Source: Prinsepia uniflora (Eukaryota > Streptophyta > Magnoliopsida > Rosales > Rosaceae). Taken from it: a DNA stretch of 64,000 bases. The position numbers and the translations under genes are program-made. The stretch is from NCBI GenBank assembly GCA_032719365.1, contig CM064862.1, positions 4,104,501 through 4,168,500 of the forward strand, in the 5' to 3' direction. Below the pieces are notes generated by a model that was given only the letters and a program-made list of their open reading frames with translations, searched no databases and was not told the DNA's origin. Positions 21,290 through 34,090 of this stretch are shown here, in pieces. How positions within the stretch are numbered: the first letter of the stretch is position 1; every line of letters begins with the position of its first letter.

Positions 21290-21840
21290 GTCTGAGATGG
21301 AGAGAACGAGGGAGAGGCTGAGGCTAAGGCTAAGGCCGTGAGGCGTGAGCTTCAAAAAAGATGAATCGGGGCCATCGCACTTCAACAAAGATGGAGAGGA
21401 GAAGGACTTAGAGGGAGATGGAGAGATTGAGGGACGAGGACTGAAGGAGAGATCACGCAGAGGTGTGAGGTCTTGAGCTTTGACGAAGCCGGAGAGGTCG
21501 AAGATGGGCTTCGATGAAGACAGACTAACAGAAAGGTCGTGCTGTTGAGGGATAAGTAGATGGAGAGAATCAGGGAGATTGAGAGAACGACAGAGAGGGA
21601 GGGATTGAGCAGAGGCCATCTGGTGAATGGTGAGGGTTCGTGACTTCGTGAGGGTGAGCAATCGAGCAAGGAAAAATTAAAGAGGGATGAGGTTGAGAGA
21701 TTGATAGATTCAAGAGACCTAGAGAGATGAGAGCGAGAGGGAAGATATTAGGCCTTAGGGATTACAGCGAGAGCGAGGGGTAGTGCTGCTCATGCTCTGG
21801 AATTCGAGTCTTCGAGCCTATCATTTCCAATCCTTAAAAC
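21290..21840 (-). other. Pyrimidine-rich gene-like sequence of unknown origin
   Basis: The minus strand is rich in CTCTC and includes a 140-codon open frame (21239-21661) of Ser/Leu/Pro-rich low-complexity sequence. It looks like a plant 5' UTR or a captured gene piece, but I recognise no domain. It may equally be the transcribed part of the neighbouring reverse LTR. Confidence 0.35.
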
Positions 21841-22813
21841 TAAGTAAAACTCCCTAAAACTCATGGTTTAATTATGAACCAAACGGTTCAATGTTTCCAA
21901 AACTCACCCACGGCTTCACAACCGTCCAAACACCATAGAAACCTTCTTATTACATTCCTAATAACCCAATAAGCCCATCCTAATCACTAAAAACAACCAA
22001 TAATATCACATCTCGAAAATAGAAGGAAAATGGGTTTTATCGATACCTTGCACGGTTCATGGCCGCCGTCCACGGCGGCGTGGCTTCCAGCCGGCCACCA
22101 TCATCCAGCCTTCATTCTCTCAGCCTCTGGGCTTCACGGGCATGATCGACTGGGTCAAGGGTTTGGTCTTGGATTGAAAATGAGATCGGGAAATGTTGGT
22201 TTAGGGAGAAATGAAGAAAATGAAGATGCACGGGAAAAGGGAGATGCATGAATACAATTTGGGTGGCCTGTGGATGGGTGACACTTGTCACTCATCCATT
22301 GGGCCTCCATTAAATATCTGGGCCCCACTAAAGTCCAAAAGTTAACTCGTCTCGTAATTCGTGCAATAGTACTTTCGTACTTCCGTGAACCGTAACTTCT
22401 CCGTCGAACGTCCGAATTTGACGTGCCACCTGTCTACGGATTCGTATCATCCCAATCTACGTAATGGTGCTTGGCCCTCGGTCATTGGACCTCTCGGTCA
22501 AAAAGTCAACATTTGGCCCATTTTAACTAAAATTACCAAAATGCCCCTAAACTTCCGAACGTCATAACTTCCTCCTCGAACGTCGGAATTGAACGTGCCA
22601 CCTGTCTATAAACTCGTGACGTCCTAAACTACGTCACGGTCATCAATCAAAGTCTATTTGACCGTCCGAATAAAAAGTCAACGATTCGCCCATTCCAAGG
22701 GCAAAATCGTCATTTCGCCCGAACGTCCGCTAATCTTCGTCTAATCTCCGATTAGTCTCGCTAATCCATCATAATCCTTAATTAATCCCGCAAATTTGGG
22801 ACGGGTCGTTACA
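21841..22813 (-). mobile_element. Tekay-type LTR, reverse, truncated
   Basis: The minus strand starts TGTAACGACCCGTCCC at 22813 and follows the family order (gene-silencing-neutral common 5' region, then GTGACAAGTGTCACCCATCC near 22280). The opposite terminus (TGACA/TGTCAGG-type on the plus strand) is not found. The left limit is therefore uncertain. It has removed or displaced the first ~0.9 kb of the LARD 5' LTR, which resumes at 22814. Confidence 0.75.
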
Positions 22814-25800
22814 TGAAATCTTCTATTCGATGTAACGAACATTTTGGGACTAATTTCGTGTCGATCGGACACCTTCTCGATAATGTTCGGGGCATCGGAA
22901 GGTTTCAGATCGGGATTTAAAATAGTTAAAAATTCCAAAAAATTACGGGGCTTTAGTGAGGGGTTATTTAAGTATTTTATAACCCTCTATTACAATTTGG
23001 ACAGGTTTGGTAGTCCCGGTGAGGATGATTGGCTCGGGAGAGCCATATGGCACGCGTATCGAGGTGACAGCTTGGACGGTCTGTGAGTGGACCTTGTTTT
23101 CTAAATTGGTGCATGCATAAATGTTTATTATATGTTTTAATATATGTTTTGTGATGCCATGAGTGTATTTGGATGTGGTTACGTATTGGTACGTATTCAG
23201 TGCCAATACGGGTTTGTATGTCTTTATTGGTTTAAATGAAATGGATTTGGATTTCCAAAAAGGATAAACTAGGGTATTAGACCCATTTGGTTTTGTCTCG
23301 GGCATATGACCCTATTGATGGCCTACGTGTCTGAATCGTGGTCGCGGCGAGTGCTATGTGCACGGCGACATACGATACGACGCTCGCCTCCGGATTGGGA
23401 TGTGTTCCTTCCCGAGAGGTCACGATGCACGATTTGTTGTCGAGTAGCCGATGGAGGCTCGACTTCAGAGTGCTGACGGTTCAGGATAGCGATCGGTGAT
23501 GGGTGCACCATGATCTTGTGGTGGTCGCGTCGGTTGATACGTTCACGGCGACATACCAGGATTAAGGGCGGTCCTGGATGGATGGTTGCATGCATCACTA
23601 TGATCAGAGTCGTGACTAACCCTTAGATATCGGGCACGATGCCCAGATGATATCATATGTTCGGGCACGAGACCCAGTTACTTTATATTGATGATTTTGG
23701 GTCGGGGACCCTAATTGGATTTCTAGGTTCATGACAGTTTATGGGAACCGGCATGAACCCTTGAAAGATTAAAAGGATGTTTTCTATATGTATATGAAAG
23801 GCACGAACCCTTAAATGGATGTTATGGATCATGGCGGTTCATGGGAAACAGACATGAATGTTTATGTTATGTATATATATATGTTCATATACCTTTCTTA
23901 CTTGTACTATCTCCTCTGGGGAGGGTCGTTGGCCTGGGTGGACCCCAGAGTAGTCACGAAGCACTGACTGAGTGGAGTCGCCCTAGTTGGGTTCCTTACT
24001 CTCAGATAGGCTTGTACTATAATCTCAAGTAGGGTCATTGGTCTACGGAATTGACCTTGCACTCTAAGAGACTTGGGTTTGAGACCCCGTGTGACAACCC
24101 GTCCCGAGAGCCGGGATTAGTAAAGTGATTAAGGTGTGCTTAGTGAGGTTAATCAGTGGTTAGGTGAGCCCGAAAGGTCCGGGAGCCTAGAATGACGATT
24201 TTGCCCCTGGTTTGGGCAAACTAGTTGACTTTTCGTTCGGGTGGTCAAATGGGGGTTGACCAGTGACTAGGACGTAGTTTAGGACGTCACGAACCCGTTG
24301 ACATGAGGTACGTTCGATTCCGACATCCGAGGAGGAAATTGTGATGTTCAGAAGGTTGAGGGCTTAACCGTAATTTGGGTAAATTAGGGGGAAAAGTTGA
24401 CTTTTTGGACGATCGAGTCTTGGTCCGTTGACCTAGGATGGTTAGATAGTTCTTGTCATCCTGAGTTCGATGACAGGCGGCACGAATTCATCGGACTTAC
24501 GAGGCGAGAGTTACGGGTCTAGGAAGTTTTGGTTAAACCGTAAAAATGAGTTAAAAAGGAAGGTATTTTAGTCTTTTTGGCTTCTGGGGATTTGTGCAGA
24601 GGAAGCAAAATGGACGGATGAGATTTAACCAGGTGGGATAAGGGTTGAGTGGATGGTGACACATGGCAAGGGGCTAGAGGATTCTGGGAGAATCCTGTGT
24701 GGTCTCAGCCCAAATAATTGGGGTGCACTCGTGCTTACCCGTGGCTGTTCTTCGACAAACACAGAGAAACAGAGGGTGAGAGCTTGAGAGCAATTGAGTG
24801 ATTTTGTGCAAGGGGGGGAGTGAAGAGTGTTTGTGAGAGTGACAGCGAGGTAAGGGTGAGCTGGTGATCGGGTTTTGGCGGTGAGATCGTGCACGGCGGC
24901 ACGGTGGTGGTGCGGTGAAAGTTTGAGGAAACAGAGAAGCCGTGAGTTCGTGGTGGTGGCTACGCCGTGAGGTGGCTCAGACCAAGGCAAGGGGAGCTGT
25001 AGGAGGTTGCAAGGAGTCCAACGAACACCGTGGCACGCGGCGGTGCGCACGGCGGAGCTGCAATCGAAGGGTAAGGTTTCCTGCTCTATTTTTTTCCGTG
25101 AGTTTCATTTGGGAAGTCGTAAGGTTTGGCTTAGAGTCGAGAGGATTGAAGGTCAGGGTGATGTTCAGGGAGGTCCTAGGAGTGGTTTGTGATGGTCGCC
25201 GTGACGGGGGCGTACACGGCGGAGCTCAGGCGAAGATGAGTACTATGTTACTCTGTTTCGGCCGTGAACTTCAAACCCAAAGTCGTGGACTTCGGGGGTG
25301 AGTCGAAGGTCTAGGAGGGGTGGTTGAGGATCAATGAGGCTCTAGGATGTGTCTGGTGTCGCCACCGTGACGGGAGGTGACCGGAGCAGAGGGATCGTGA
25401 AACAGGGGGGAAGTGGCCGTCTGGTTCAAGCTTGAATCGACGATGACGGGACTGTGTCGAGGTTAGAGGAGTTGAGGGATGGATTCGTGGTGTCTGGACG
25501 AAGCTGTGGGTGAAAGAAGGGAAGGAAATGGTGGCCGGACGGCAGAGAATGCTTCTCGCCGGTCCAGTTGCAGCGGCCGGTTCAGCACAGTGCACTCGAG
25601 GTTGGGGGTGACACTGTAGCTGGCGCGTGAGGGCCACGCGCAGCCACTTTGGGCGGCGCGTGGGGGCGCGTGCGGCGGCGGTTGGGGAAAATGGTCAACA
25701 TGGTTTTTGGTCTAGGAGTTGTGTTGAGTTCATTGGAACTAGTTTCGGGTTAATCGGACGTCGTTTGAGTTTAGTTCCGCGAGGGTGAAGGTGTAGGGTC

Positions 25801-26339
25801 CCGGGGTTTAGGTTCTCGATTCGGGGATTTTTGAGGAATTTAGGTGAGTGTTTGTAGACGTATTAGTGACGTAATTTGACGGTGCTTGACAGGATCGGGA
25901 TTTCCCGAGGAAGCCGAGGAACGGGCTGGACGTTCGGGACGCGAATAGGGCTCAGTATTGTGAGTGGACCTTTTCCTTAAACTCGAACATGCATAACTGT
26001 TTTATATAAGTTTTTGATGGTTTTACTCATACATCTATGTTCTTGATTATGTTATGATGATTTTACGTCTTGGCACGTTTTTCGAGAAAAATACGGTTTT
26101 GGCACGTTTTCGAGAAAAGGGTGATTTTGGAAAATGAAGATATGGTTTTCGGGTTTTCAAAGGGTAAATGATTTCAATGGTTATAAGGGGATTTTGGAAC
26201 ATGATTTCGAATAAAGGTTTTCGGTTTTAGAAACGGATTTCAGAAATGGAAGTTGGTTTTCAAGTGGAAAAGTGGATTCCGGATTTGGGTTTGGAAAGAC
26301 GGTTCTGGATGCCGGAAGGGCATCGGACCAGTGATTTCG

Positions 26340-29300
26340 TGTCAGGACCCACCCCGGTTTCACCCCGAAACCCGAGGTAAATCCCGCTCCCGTCTGACTT
26401 CCCGACGCAAAACTCAAGTAAAACTCACTCACATTCTAACCAGTCAAACGCAGGAGTAATTAGACACAATGTCCCGAAGGTAGCATTTACAAAACATAGT
26501 ACGAACATGCAACGAAAATAAAACCGATAACTACACGCACACGGAAGCCTTTACTCTACTCTGGGAACCCTCACGTCACTTCTATGCCTCGGACACTGCC
26601 TCGACGTCAAGACCCCGCGCTCGCTCCACAACCTGGAGGGCAAATAAAACAGAAAATGTGAGTGGACCAGAAAGTACAAAAATTCAAAACCCATTGTATA
26701 AGAAAACCGAGTTTTAAACCCTCCGTTTTGAAACCACAGGCATAACCAGCAGTTATAAACACATTTATAAAATAATCATTATAAACATCATAAGAAACAG
26801 AAACACTATAAAATACCATAAGAAACAGATACACTATAAAACATCATAAGAAACCAGAGTATAACCCGATCAAACCTGCTGGATCTATCCGAGTCTTTAA
26901 ACTCCCGAGTCTTTAAACTCAATCCAGGCCTTAATCATATCCGAGTCTTTAAACTCCCGAGTCTTTAAACTCAAGGCCTACGGGGGAAATCAATATATAT
27001 CCGAGTCTTTAAACTCCCGAGTCTTTAAACTCAATCCGGGTCTTTAAACCCAATCCAGCCGGTCCCCCGTCACATATATCCGGGTCTTTAAACCCAATAT
27101 CCAGATCCAGCAAATCCAATCCCAAAACCATTTGAAAACCATTTACCAAATCCTCATCCAAACCCGAATCCGAAATCACTGGTCTGATGCCATTCCGGCG
27201 TTCAGGACCGTCATTCCGAACCCAAATCCGGAAAATATCCATTTTCATACCAAAACCCCATGTAGTCACAAATCACATTTCATAACCCATATATCATTAT
27301 TAGAAAACCTTTATCGGTGGAAATCCCCAATTGTGGCATCAAAATCCGAAAACCAACATTTTCTCGAAAACCGTGCCAAAACCGTTTTTTTCTCGAAAAA
27401 CGTGCAAACACATAAAATCATCATTTCATATTCAATAAACATAGATTTATAAGTAAAACCATAAAACAAGTATAGAAAACAGTTATGCATGCTCGAGTTT
27501 AAGGAAAGGGTCCACTCACAGTACTGAGCCCTACTCGCGTCCCGTACGTCCAGCCCGTTCCTCGGCTTCCTCGGGAAATCCCGATCCTGTCAAACACCGC
27601 CAAATTACATTACTAGCACGTCTACGAAGGTTCACCTAAATTCCCTCAAAATTCCCCGAATCCTAAACATAAGAACCCGGGACCTTAAACTTTCACCCTC
27701 GCGGAACTCACCTCAAACGACTTCCGATTGACCCGAAACCAACTCCAATGAACTCACCATGACTCCTAGACCAAAAACTATGTTGACCGTTTCTCCCAGA
27801 ACCGCCGCACGCGCCCCCACGCGCCGCCCAAAGTGGCTGCGCGTGGCCCTCACGCGCCTGCTACAGTGTCACCGTCTACCTCACGTAGACCGGGCTCGAC
27901 ACAGTGCCTGCTGTTTGAACCGGCGAGAGCGGTTCACCGCCGTGCCTGCACCATTTTCCTCCCTCTCTTCACCATCCTCTTCGTCCAATCCTAAGCAATC
28001 CAGTTCCCTCACTCAAACACCTCAACACTGTCCCTAACCTGTCGACTCGAGCTCAAAATCAAAACCCAAACTATCCCCTGTTTCCTATTCCGGCCACTCA
28101 GGTCTTCTCCCGTCACAATAACCACCCTAGACGACGCCTAGGACCTCCCTGAGCCTCGTACCACTCACCATAACCATCGACTCAACCCCACACGTCACGA
28201 CTTCCCGTTTGAACATCACGGCAAAACAGAGCACACATGTACTCTCTTTCGTATAGCCTCCACCGTGTACTCCTCCGTCACGGCAACACACTCAGTCGAC
28301 TCTTGGGACCTCCAGAAGTCTCACGCTAACCTCCAAACCCCTCGACTCTCGCCCTAGGTCCACGACTTTTGAAAACAAGAAAAACGGGAAAAACAGGGGA
28401 ATCAGGGTATACCTTCGTTACTCGCTCCGCCGTCTGCACCGCCGTGTGCCACGGTGATCGTTGAGTCCCCTGCAGTCGTCCGCGCTTGCTATTGGCTTGG
28501 ATTGAGCCACCACACGGCACAACCACCGCCACAGTCCCACGGCTCCTCTGTTTTTCTCAGAACTCACCGCCTTCCTCCGCCGTGTCTCCGTGCACGAACT
28601 CAGTCCCAAACTCGATCACCAACCTCCCCTCTTCTTCCTTTCACTCTCACAACTCACCAGAGTCTCACCCGCACACAAACTTGATCACTCACTCCCAATT
28701 CTTCACTCTCTGTTTCCAGTTCTTCGAACACACACACAACACACATACACGGGTGCACCCCAAATAATTGGACCGTGCACTCCCTAGAACCAACCAGACC
28801 TCCTCCACGTGTCACCAATCCTACCCTTCATCTCACATGTGGCTCAATCTCAACCCTTCATCTGTCCTTATCTGTTGCACACATCCCAGAGCACAAAAGA
28901 CCAAAATGCCCTTCTGTTTTACCCAAAATTACAACTTTGCCACTACCTTTCTAGACCTGTAACTCCCACATCGTACGTCCGATGAATACGTGCCGCCTGT
29001 CATCGAACTCGGGACGACGAGATCTATCTAACGGTCTTAGGTCAACTTACCAAAACCCGTTCGTATAAAAAGTCAACGTTTCCCCCCTAATTTCGCCAAA
29101 TTACGGTTATGCCCTCAACATTCCGAACATCACAACTTCCTCCTCGGATGTCGGAATCGGGCATGCCACCTGCCTAAGGATTCGTAACGTCCTCAACTAC
29201 GTCCTGGTCACTGGTCAACTCCCATTTGACCACCCGAAATAAAAGTCAACATTTCTGCCCGACCCAGGGGCAAAATCGTCATTCTAAGTTCCCGGATCCC

Positions 29301-29384
29301 TCGGGACCACCTAACCCTTGATTAACCTTACTAATCACACTTTAATCACTCTAGAAATCCCAATTCTCGGGACGGGTTGTTACA
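26340..29384 (-). repeat. 3' LTR of TR-GAG (3045 bp)
   Basis: The plus-strand start is TGTCAGGACCC and the end is GGGTTGTTACA. It contains GAGTCTTTAAACTC and GGGTCTTTAAACCC hairpin units (26890-27100), the bracket TGTGAGTGGACC (26657) and GGTCCACTCACA (27509), and a GC-rich block with CACGCGCC near 27820-27860 that is shared across the family. Confidence 0.95.
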
Positions 29385-29424
29385 ATCTACCCACCTAAAA
29401 AGAATTTCGTCCCCGAAATTCCAC
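29385..29424 (-). promoter_or_regulatory. TR-GAG polypurine tract region
   Basis: On the minus strand GAATTTCGGGGACGAAATTC is followed by TTTTTAGGTGGGTAGAT and then the LTR. This arrangement is characteristic of Tekay/Del chromoviruses and supports the lineage call. It is the plus-strand primer for reverse transcription. Confidence 0.85.
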
Positions 29425-29834
29425 AGCTAGGTCCCAACACCTAGGGTCTCCTACCCGGTAAAGAACAACCTCTCCTAGGTTTCCTGTCTATCATCTCCAC
29501 CTTGGGTATTTCACTCCATCCCCAGCTACCGTTACCACAGCCAACCCTAGTTATGTAACAACTACATGGTGTACGCAAGGGAAACTCTATGAACAGAAAA
29601 CAAAGATATTATACAATACCTCATGTCACAATACCCGACAGAAGTCATAGAGCACATCCTCGTATACGACCACCCATCTCCCTCGGCTACCATTCCGGCC
29701 ACGGTCGGACTAACTCCACAAAGTCCAAAAGGCAAACTCTAGCTTGTGGGTTCTCTCCTTCAATAGTCTCAGATCGATCCGTTATAGTCACTCCTTTCCT
29801 ATACTTCCCGTCAACCTACTACGGAACTTAACTC

Positions 29835-30938
29835 CTAGACTCTACCCCGAAATCCAAACACCAAACCAACAGGACAACCAAAAGTAAAACAGGTACCTGT
29901 CTCCGTATCTGGTGTCGACTGACCCTCCTGCTGAGTCATCGAGAACACCCGGGCCTGAGATCCTGACGCTCTACCACGTCCCCTCGAACTACTCGTGGCT
30001 GTGCCACCACCTCCTCTAGTGCCCGCTGTCCCTGATGCTGTACTCTGTCCGGACTCCGCTACTCCTCTGCCCACACCACCTTCCTGTGGCAACAGTGGAC
30101 ACTCACGGCGGAAATGACCTCGCTCCCCGCAGTAGAAACACACATTCCAGCCTGGTCCACTACTCGGTCTCCCTGTGGATGCTACCGACGTCGCACTCGC
30201 TTGCGGAGTCGGCGGTACTCGATAACCCCAAAATCCTGAACTCTGGGCACTACCAGGTCTACCAAAACGATCATCGCCCGACGAGGACGATCCACCGAAG
30301 TTACCTCTTTTCGGTGTCCGCTGGCTCGAAGCTCCAGGAAGAGAAGGTTCCCGGCGTCGCATCGGCAAACTAGCCTCAACTCGCACCGCAGCATCCGACA
30401 AGTCTCGGAGGGTAGCAAAAGATCCAGCTGTCACTACGGCTCGAATCTCACCACGCAAACCCAACTCAAACCTTCGGCACTTCTCGGCTTCAGTGGCCAC
30501 AAAGGCAGGAGCAAACCGAGACAACATCTGAAACTTCCGTTCATACTCTACCACGGTCATATTCCCCTGCTGGAGCTGCAGAAACTCCGCCTCCTTGGCA
30601 TCCCGGAAAGAACGAGGATAATACTGCTCCAGAAACCGTTCCCTAAACGTCTCCCAGGTCACACTGTGAACATCCCAACCGGACAACTCGAGGGTATACC
30701 ACCACTCGTACGCCGCACCATCTAGTAAAAATGCAGCCAACAATACTCGCTCCTCCGGCGGACAATGCATCACCGCGAAAATCCGCTCCAGTCTAGTAAT
30801 CCACCTCTGGGCTTCCTCAGGATCAGCCCCACCACTAAAAGTAGTAGCCCCGAGCCGCTGGGCTCGCTCAATCGTGGCACTCTCCGTCTCTCTGGCTACT
30901 TCTTCAGGTTGTGGAGAGGGTCTACGTCTCGGAGGCAT
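29835..30938 (-). CDS. gag: Gag polyprotein of the TR-GAG element
   Basis: The intact frame is 367 residues from MPPRRRPSPQPEE (ATG at 30936-30938). An upstream in-frame Met at 31056-31058 lies inside the LTR and spans the primer site, so I prefer the internal start. The retrotransposon gag core is at about residues 35-165 (PEEAQRWITRLERIF, ERVLLAAFLLDGAAYEWW, WETFRERFLEQYYP, LQQGNMTVVEYERKF, RFELGLRGEIR). A Ser/Gly-rich linker follows, then a CCHC knuckle CFYCGERGHFRREC at about 272-285. The tail ARVFSMTQQEG is where protease normally begins in Tekay elements; here it is replaced by about 30 unrelated residues and a stop. Role: capsid and RNA packaging. Being intact in a young copy, it may be expressed. 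Confidence 0.93.
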   Translation of the reverse strand: MPPRRRPSPQPEEVARETESATIERAQRLGATTFSGGADPEEAQRWITRLERIFAVMHCPPEERVLLAAFLLDGAAYEWWYTLELSGWDVHSVTWETFRERFLEQYYPRSFRDAKEAEFLQLQQGNMTVVEYERKFQMLSRFAPAFVATEAEKCRRFELGLRGEIRAVVTAGSFATLRDLSDAAVRVEASLPMRRREPSLPGASSQRTPKRGNFGGSSSSGDDRFGRPGSAQSSGFWGYRVPPTPQASATSVASTGRPSSGPGWNVCFYCGERGHFRRECPLLPQEGGVGRGVAESGQSTASGTAGTRGGGGTATSSSRGRGRASGSQARVFSMTQQEGQSTPDTETGTCFTFGCPVGLVFGFRGRV

Positions 30939-31031
30939 CGTCAACCGCACACTGAAAGAGGCATAGAAGTAGTCAAACAACTGAAACACAACCTCACAAA
31001 CCGACAGACCCAACAAACTCGACAAACCTAT

Positions 31032-31043
31032 GCTCTGATACCA
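31032..31043 (-). promoter_or_regulatory. TR-GAG primer-binding site
   Basis: The minus strand reads TGGTATCAGAGC, two bases after the 5' LTR end at 31046. It is complementary to the 3' end of initiator methionine tRNA, the usual primer of plant gypsy elements. Confidence 0.93.
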
Positions 31044-31045
31044 AT

Positions 31046-34000
31046 TGTCAGGACCCACCCCGGTTTCACCCCGAAACCCGAGGTAAATCCCGCTCCCGTC
31101 TGACTTCCCGACGCAAAACTCAAGTAAAACTCACTCACATTCTAACCAGTCAAACGCAGGAGTAATTAGACACAATGTCCCGAAGGTAGCATTTACAAAA
31201 CATAGTACGAACATGCAACGAAAATAAAACCGATAACTACACGCACACGGAAGCCTTTACTCTACTCTGGGAACCCTCACGTCACTTCTATGCCTCGGAC
31301 ACTGCCTCGACGTCAAGACCCCGCGCTCGCTCCACAACCTGGAGGGCAAATAAAACAGAAAATGTGAGTGGACCAGAAAGTACAAAAATTCAAAACCCAT
31401 TGTATAAGAAAACCGAGTTTTAAACCCTCCGTTTTGAAACCACAGGCATAACCAGCAGTTATAAACACATTTATAAAATAATCATTATAAACATCATAAG
31501 AAACAGAAACACTATAAAATACCATAAGAAACAGATACACTATAAAACATCATAAGAAACCAGAGTATAACCCGATCAAACCTGCTGGATCTATCCGAGT
31601 CTTTAAACTCCCGAGTCTTTAAACTCAATCCAGGCCTTAATCATATCCGAGTCTTTAAACTCCCGAGTCTTTAAACTCAAGGCCTACGGGGGAAATCAAT
31701 ATATATCCGAGTCTTTAAACTCCCGAGTCTTTAAACTCAATCCGGGTCTTTAAACCCAATCCGGCCGGTCCCCCGTCACATATATCCGGGTCTTTAAACC
31801 CAATATCCAGATCCAGCAAATCCAATCCCAAAACCATTTGAAAACCATTTACCAAATCCTCATCCAAACCCGAATCCGAAATCACTGGTCTGATGCCATT
31901 CCGGCGTTCAGGACCGTCATTCCGAACCCAAATCCGGAAAATATCCATTTTCATACCAAAACCCCATGTAGTCACAAATCACATTTCATAACCCATATAT
32001 CATTATTAGAAAACCTTTATCGGTGGAAATCCCCAATTGTGGCATCAAAATCCGAAAACCAACATTTTCTCGAAAACCGTGCCAAAACCGTTTTTTTCTC
32101 GAAAAACGTGCAAACACATAAAATCATCATTTCATATTCAATAAACATAGATTTATAAGTAAAACCATAAAACAAGTATAGAAAACAGTTATGCATGCTC
32201 GAGTTTAAGGAAAGGGTCCACTCACAGTACTGAGCCCTACTCGCGTCCCGTACGTCCAGCCCGTTCCTCGGCTTCCTCGGGAAATCCCGATCCTGTCAAA
32301 CACCGCCAAATTACATTACTAGCACGTCTACGAAGGTTCACCTAAATTCCCTCAAAATTCCCCGAATCCTAAACATAAGAACCCGGGACCTTAAACTTTC
32401 ACCCTCGCGGAACTCACCTCAAACGACTTCCGATTGACCCGAAACCAACTCCAATGAACTCACCATGACTCCTAGACCAAAAACTATGTTGACCGTTTCT
32501 CCCAGAACCGCCGCACGCGCCCCCACGCGCCGCCCAAAGTGGCTGCGCGTGGCCCTCACGCGCCTGCTACAGTGTCACCGTCTACCTCACGTAGACCGGG
32601 CTCGACACAGTGCCTGCTGTTTGAACCGGCGAGAGCGGTTCACCGCCGTGCCTGCACCATTTTCCTCCCTCTCTTCACCATCCTCTTCGTCCAATCCTAA
32701 GCAATCCAGTTCCCTCACTCAAACACCTCAACACTGTCCCTAACCTGTCGACTCGAGCTCAAAATCAAAACCCAAACTATCCCCTGTTTCCTATTCCGGC
32801 CACTCAGGTCTTCTCCCGTCACAATAACCACCCTAGACGACGCCTAGGACCTCCCTGAGCCTCGTACCACTCACCATAACCATCGACTCAACCCCACACG
32901 TCACGACTTCCCGTTTGAACATCACGGCAAAACAGAGCACACATGTACTCTCTTTCGTATAGCCTCCACCGTGTACTCCTCCGTCACGGCAACACACTCA
33001 GTCGACTCTTGGGACCTCCAGAAGTCTCACGCTAACCTCCAAACCCCTCGACTCTCGCCCTAGGTCCACGACTTTTGAAAACAAGAAAAACGGGAAAAAC
33101 AGGGGAATCAGGGTATACCTTCGTTACTCGCTCCGCCGTCTGCACCGCCGTGTGCCACGGTGATCGTTGAGTCCCCTGCAGTCGTCCGCGCTTGCTATTG
33201 GCTTGGATTGAGCCACCACACGGCACAACCACCGCCACAGTCCCACGGCTCCTCTGTTTTTCTCAGAACTCACCGCCTTCCTCCGCCGTGTCTCCGTGCA
33301 CGAACTCAGTCCCAAACTCGATCACCAACCTCCCCTCTTCTTCCTTTCACTCTCACAACTCACCAGAGTCTCACCCGCACACAAACTTGATCACTCACTC
33401 CCAATTCTTCACTCTCTGTTTCCAGTTCTTCGAACACACACACAACACACATACACTGGTGCACCCCAAATAATTGGACCGTGCACTCCCTAGAACCAAC
33501 CAGACCTCCTCCACGTGTCACCAATCCTACCCTTCATCTCACATGTGGCTCAATCTCAACCCTTCATCTGTCCTTATCTGTTGCACACATCCCAGAGCAC
33601 AAAAGACCAAAATGCCCTTCTGTTTTACCCAAAATTACAACTTTGCCACTACCTTTCTAGACCTGTAACTCCCACATCGTACGTCCGATGAATACGTGCC
33701 GCCTGTCATCGAACTCGGGACGACGAGATCTATCTAACGGTCTTAGGTCAACTTACCAAAACCCGTTCGTATAAAAAGTCAACGTTTCCCCCCTAATTTC
33801 GCCAAATTACGGTTATGCCCTCAACATTCCGAACATCACAACTTCCTCCTCGGATGTCGGAATCGGGCATGCCACCTGCCTAAGGATTCGTAACGTCCTC
33901 AACTACGTCCTGGTCACTGGTCAACTCCCATTTGACCACCCGAAATAAAAGTCAACATTTCTGCCCGACCCAGGGGCAAAATCGTCATTCTAAGTTCCCG

Positions 34001-34090
34001 GACCCCTCGGGACCACCTAACCCTTGATTAACCTTACTAATCACACTTTAATCACTCTAGAAATCCCAATTCTCGGGACGGGTTGTTACA
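31046..34090 (-). repeat. 5' LTR of TR-GAG (3045 bp)
   Basis: It is the same length as the 3' LTR, with three substitutions and no gaps seen. The bracket repeats are at 31363 and 32215. On the minus strand it carries the promoter for the gag transcript; I did not find one unambiguous TATA box. Confidence 0.95.

Larger units (their letters stand above)
26340..34090 (-). mobile_element. TR-GAG: young gag-only Tekay-type retrotransposon
   Basis: This complete element is 7751 bp, with target duplications TTTCG at 26335-26339 and 34091-34095. Two 3045-bp LTRs (26340-29384 and 31046-34090) differ at only three positions that I can find (27057/31763, 28751/33457, 29297/34003). The 1661-bp interior encodes gag alone, then goes to the polypurine tract; protease, RT and integrase are absent. 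This is the layout of plant TR-GAG elements, which are thought to move using enzymes supplied by an autonomous relative. Near-identical LTRs mean recent movement. Confidence 0.95.

Noticed and set aside
24625..25637. Several 100-140 codon ORFs on both strands as genes
   Set aside because: They lie inside solo LTR 2, overlap each other and have low-complexity composition without domains.
30939..31058. Upstream Met as start of the TR-GAG gag
   Set aside because: It lies inside the LTR and the frame would span the primer-binding site; the Met at 30938 opens a normal gag N-terminus.
26607..33668. Pairs of identical small ORFs at a 4706-bp offset as duplicated genes
   Set aside because: They are the same chance frames in the two nearly identical LTRs of the TR-GAG element.
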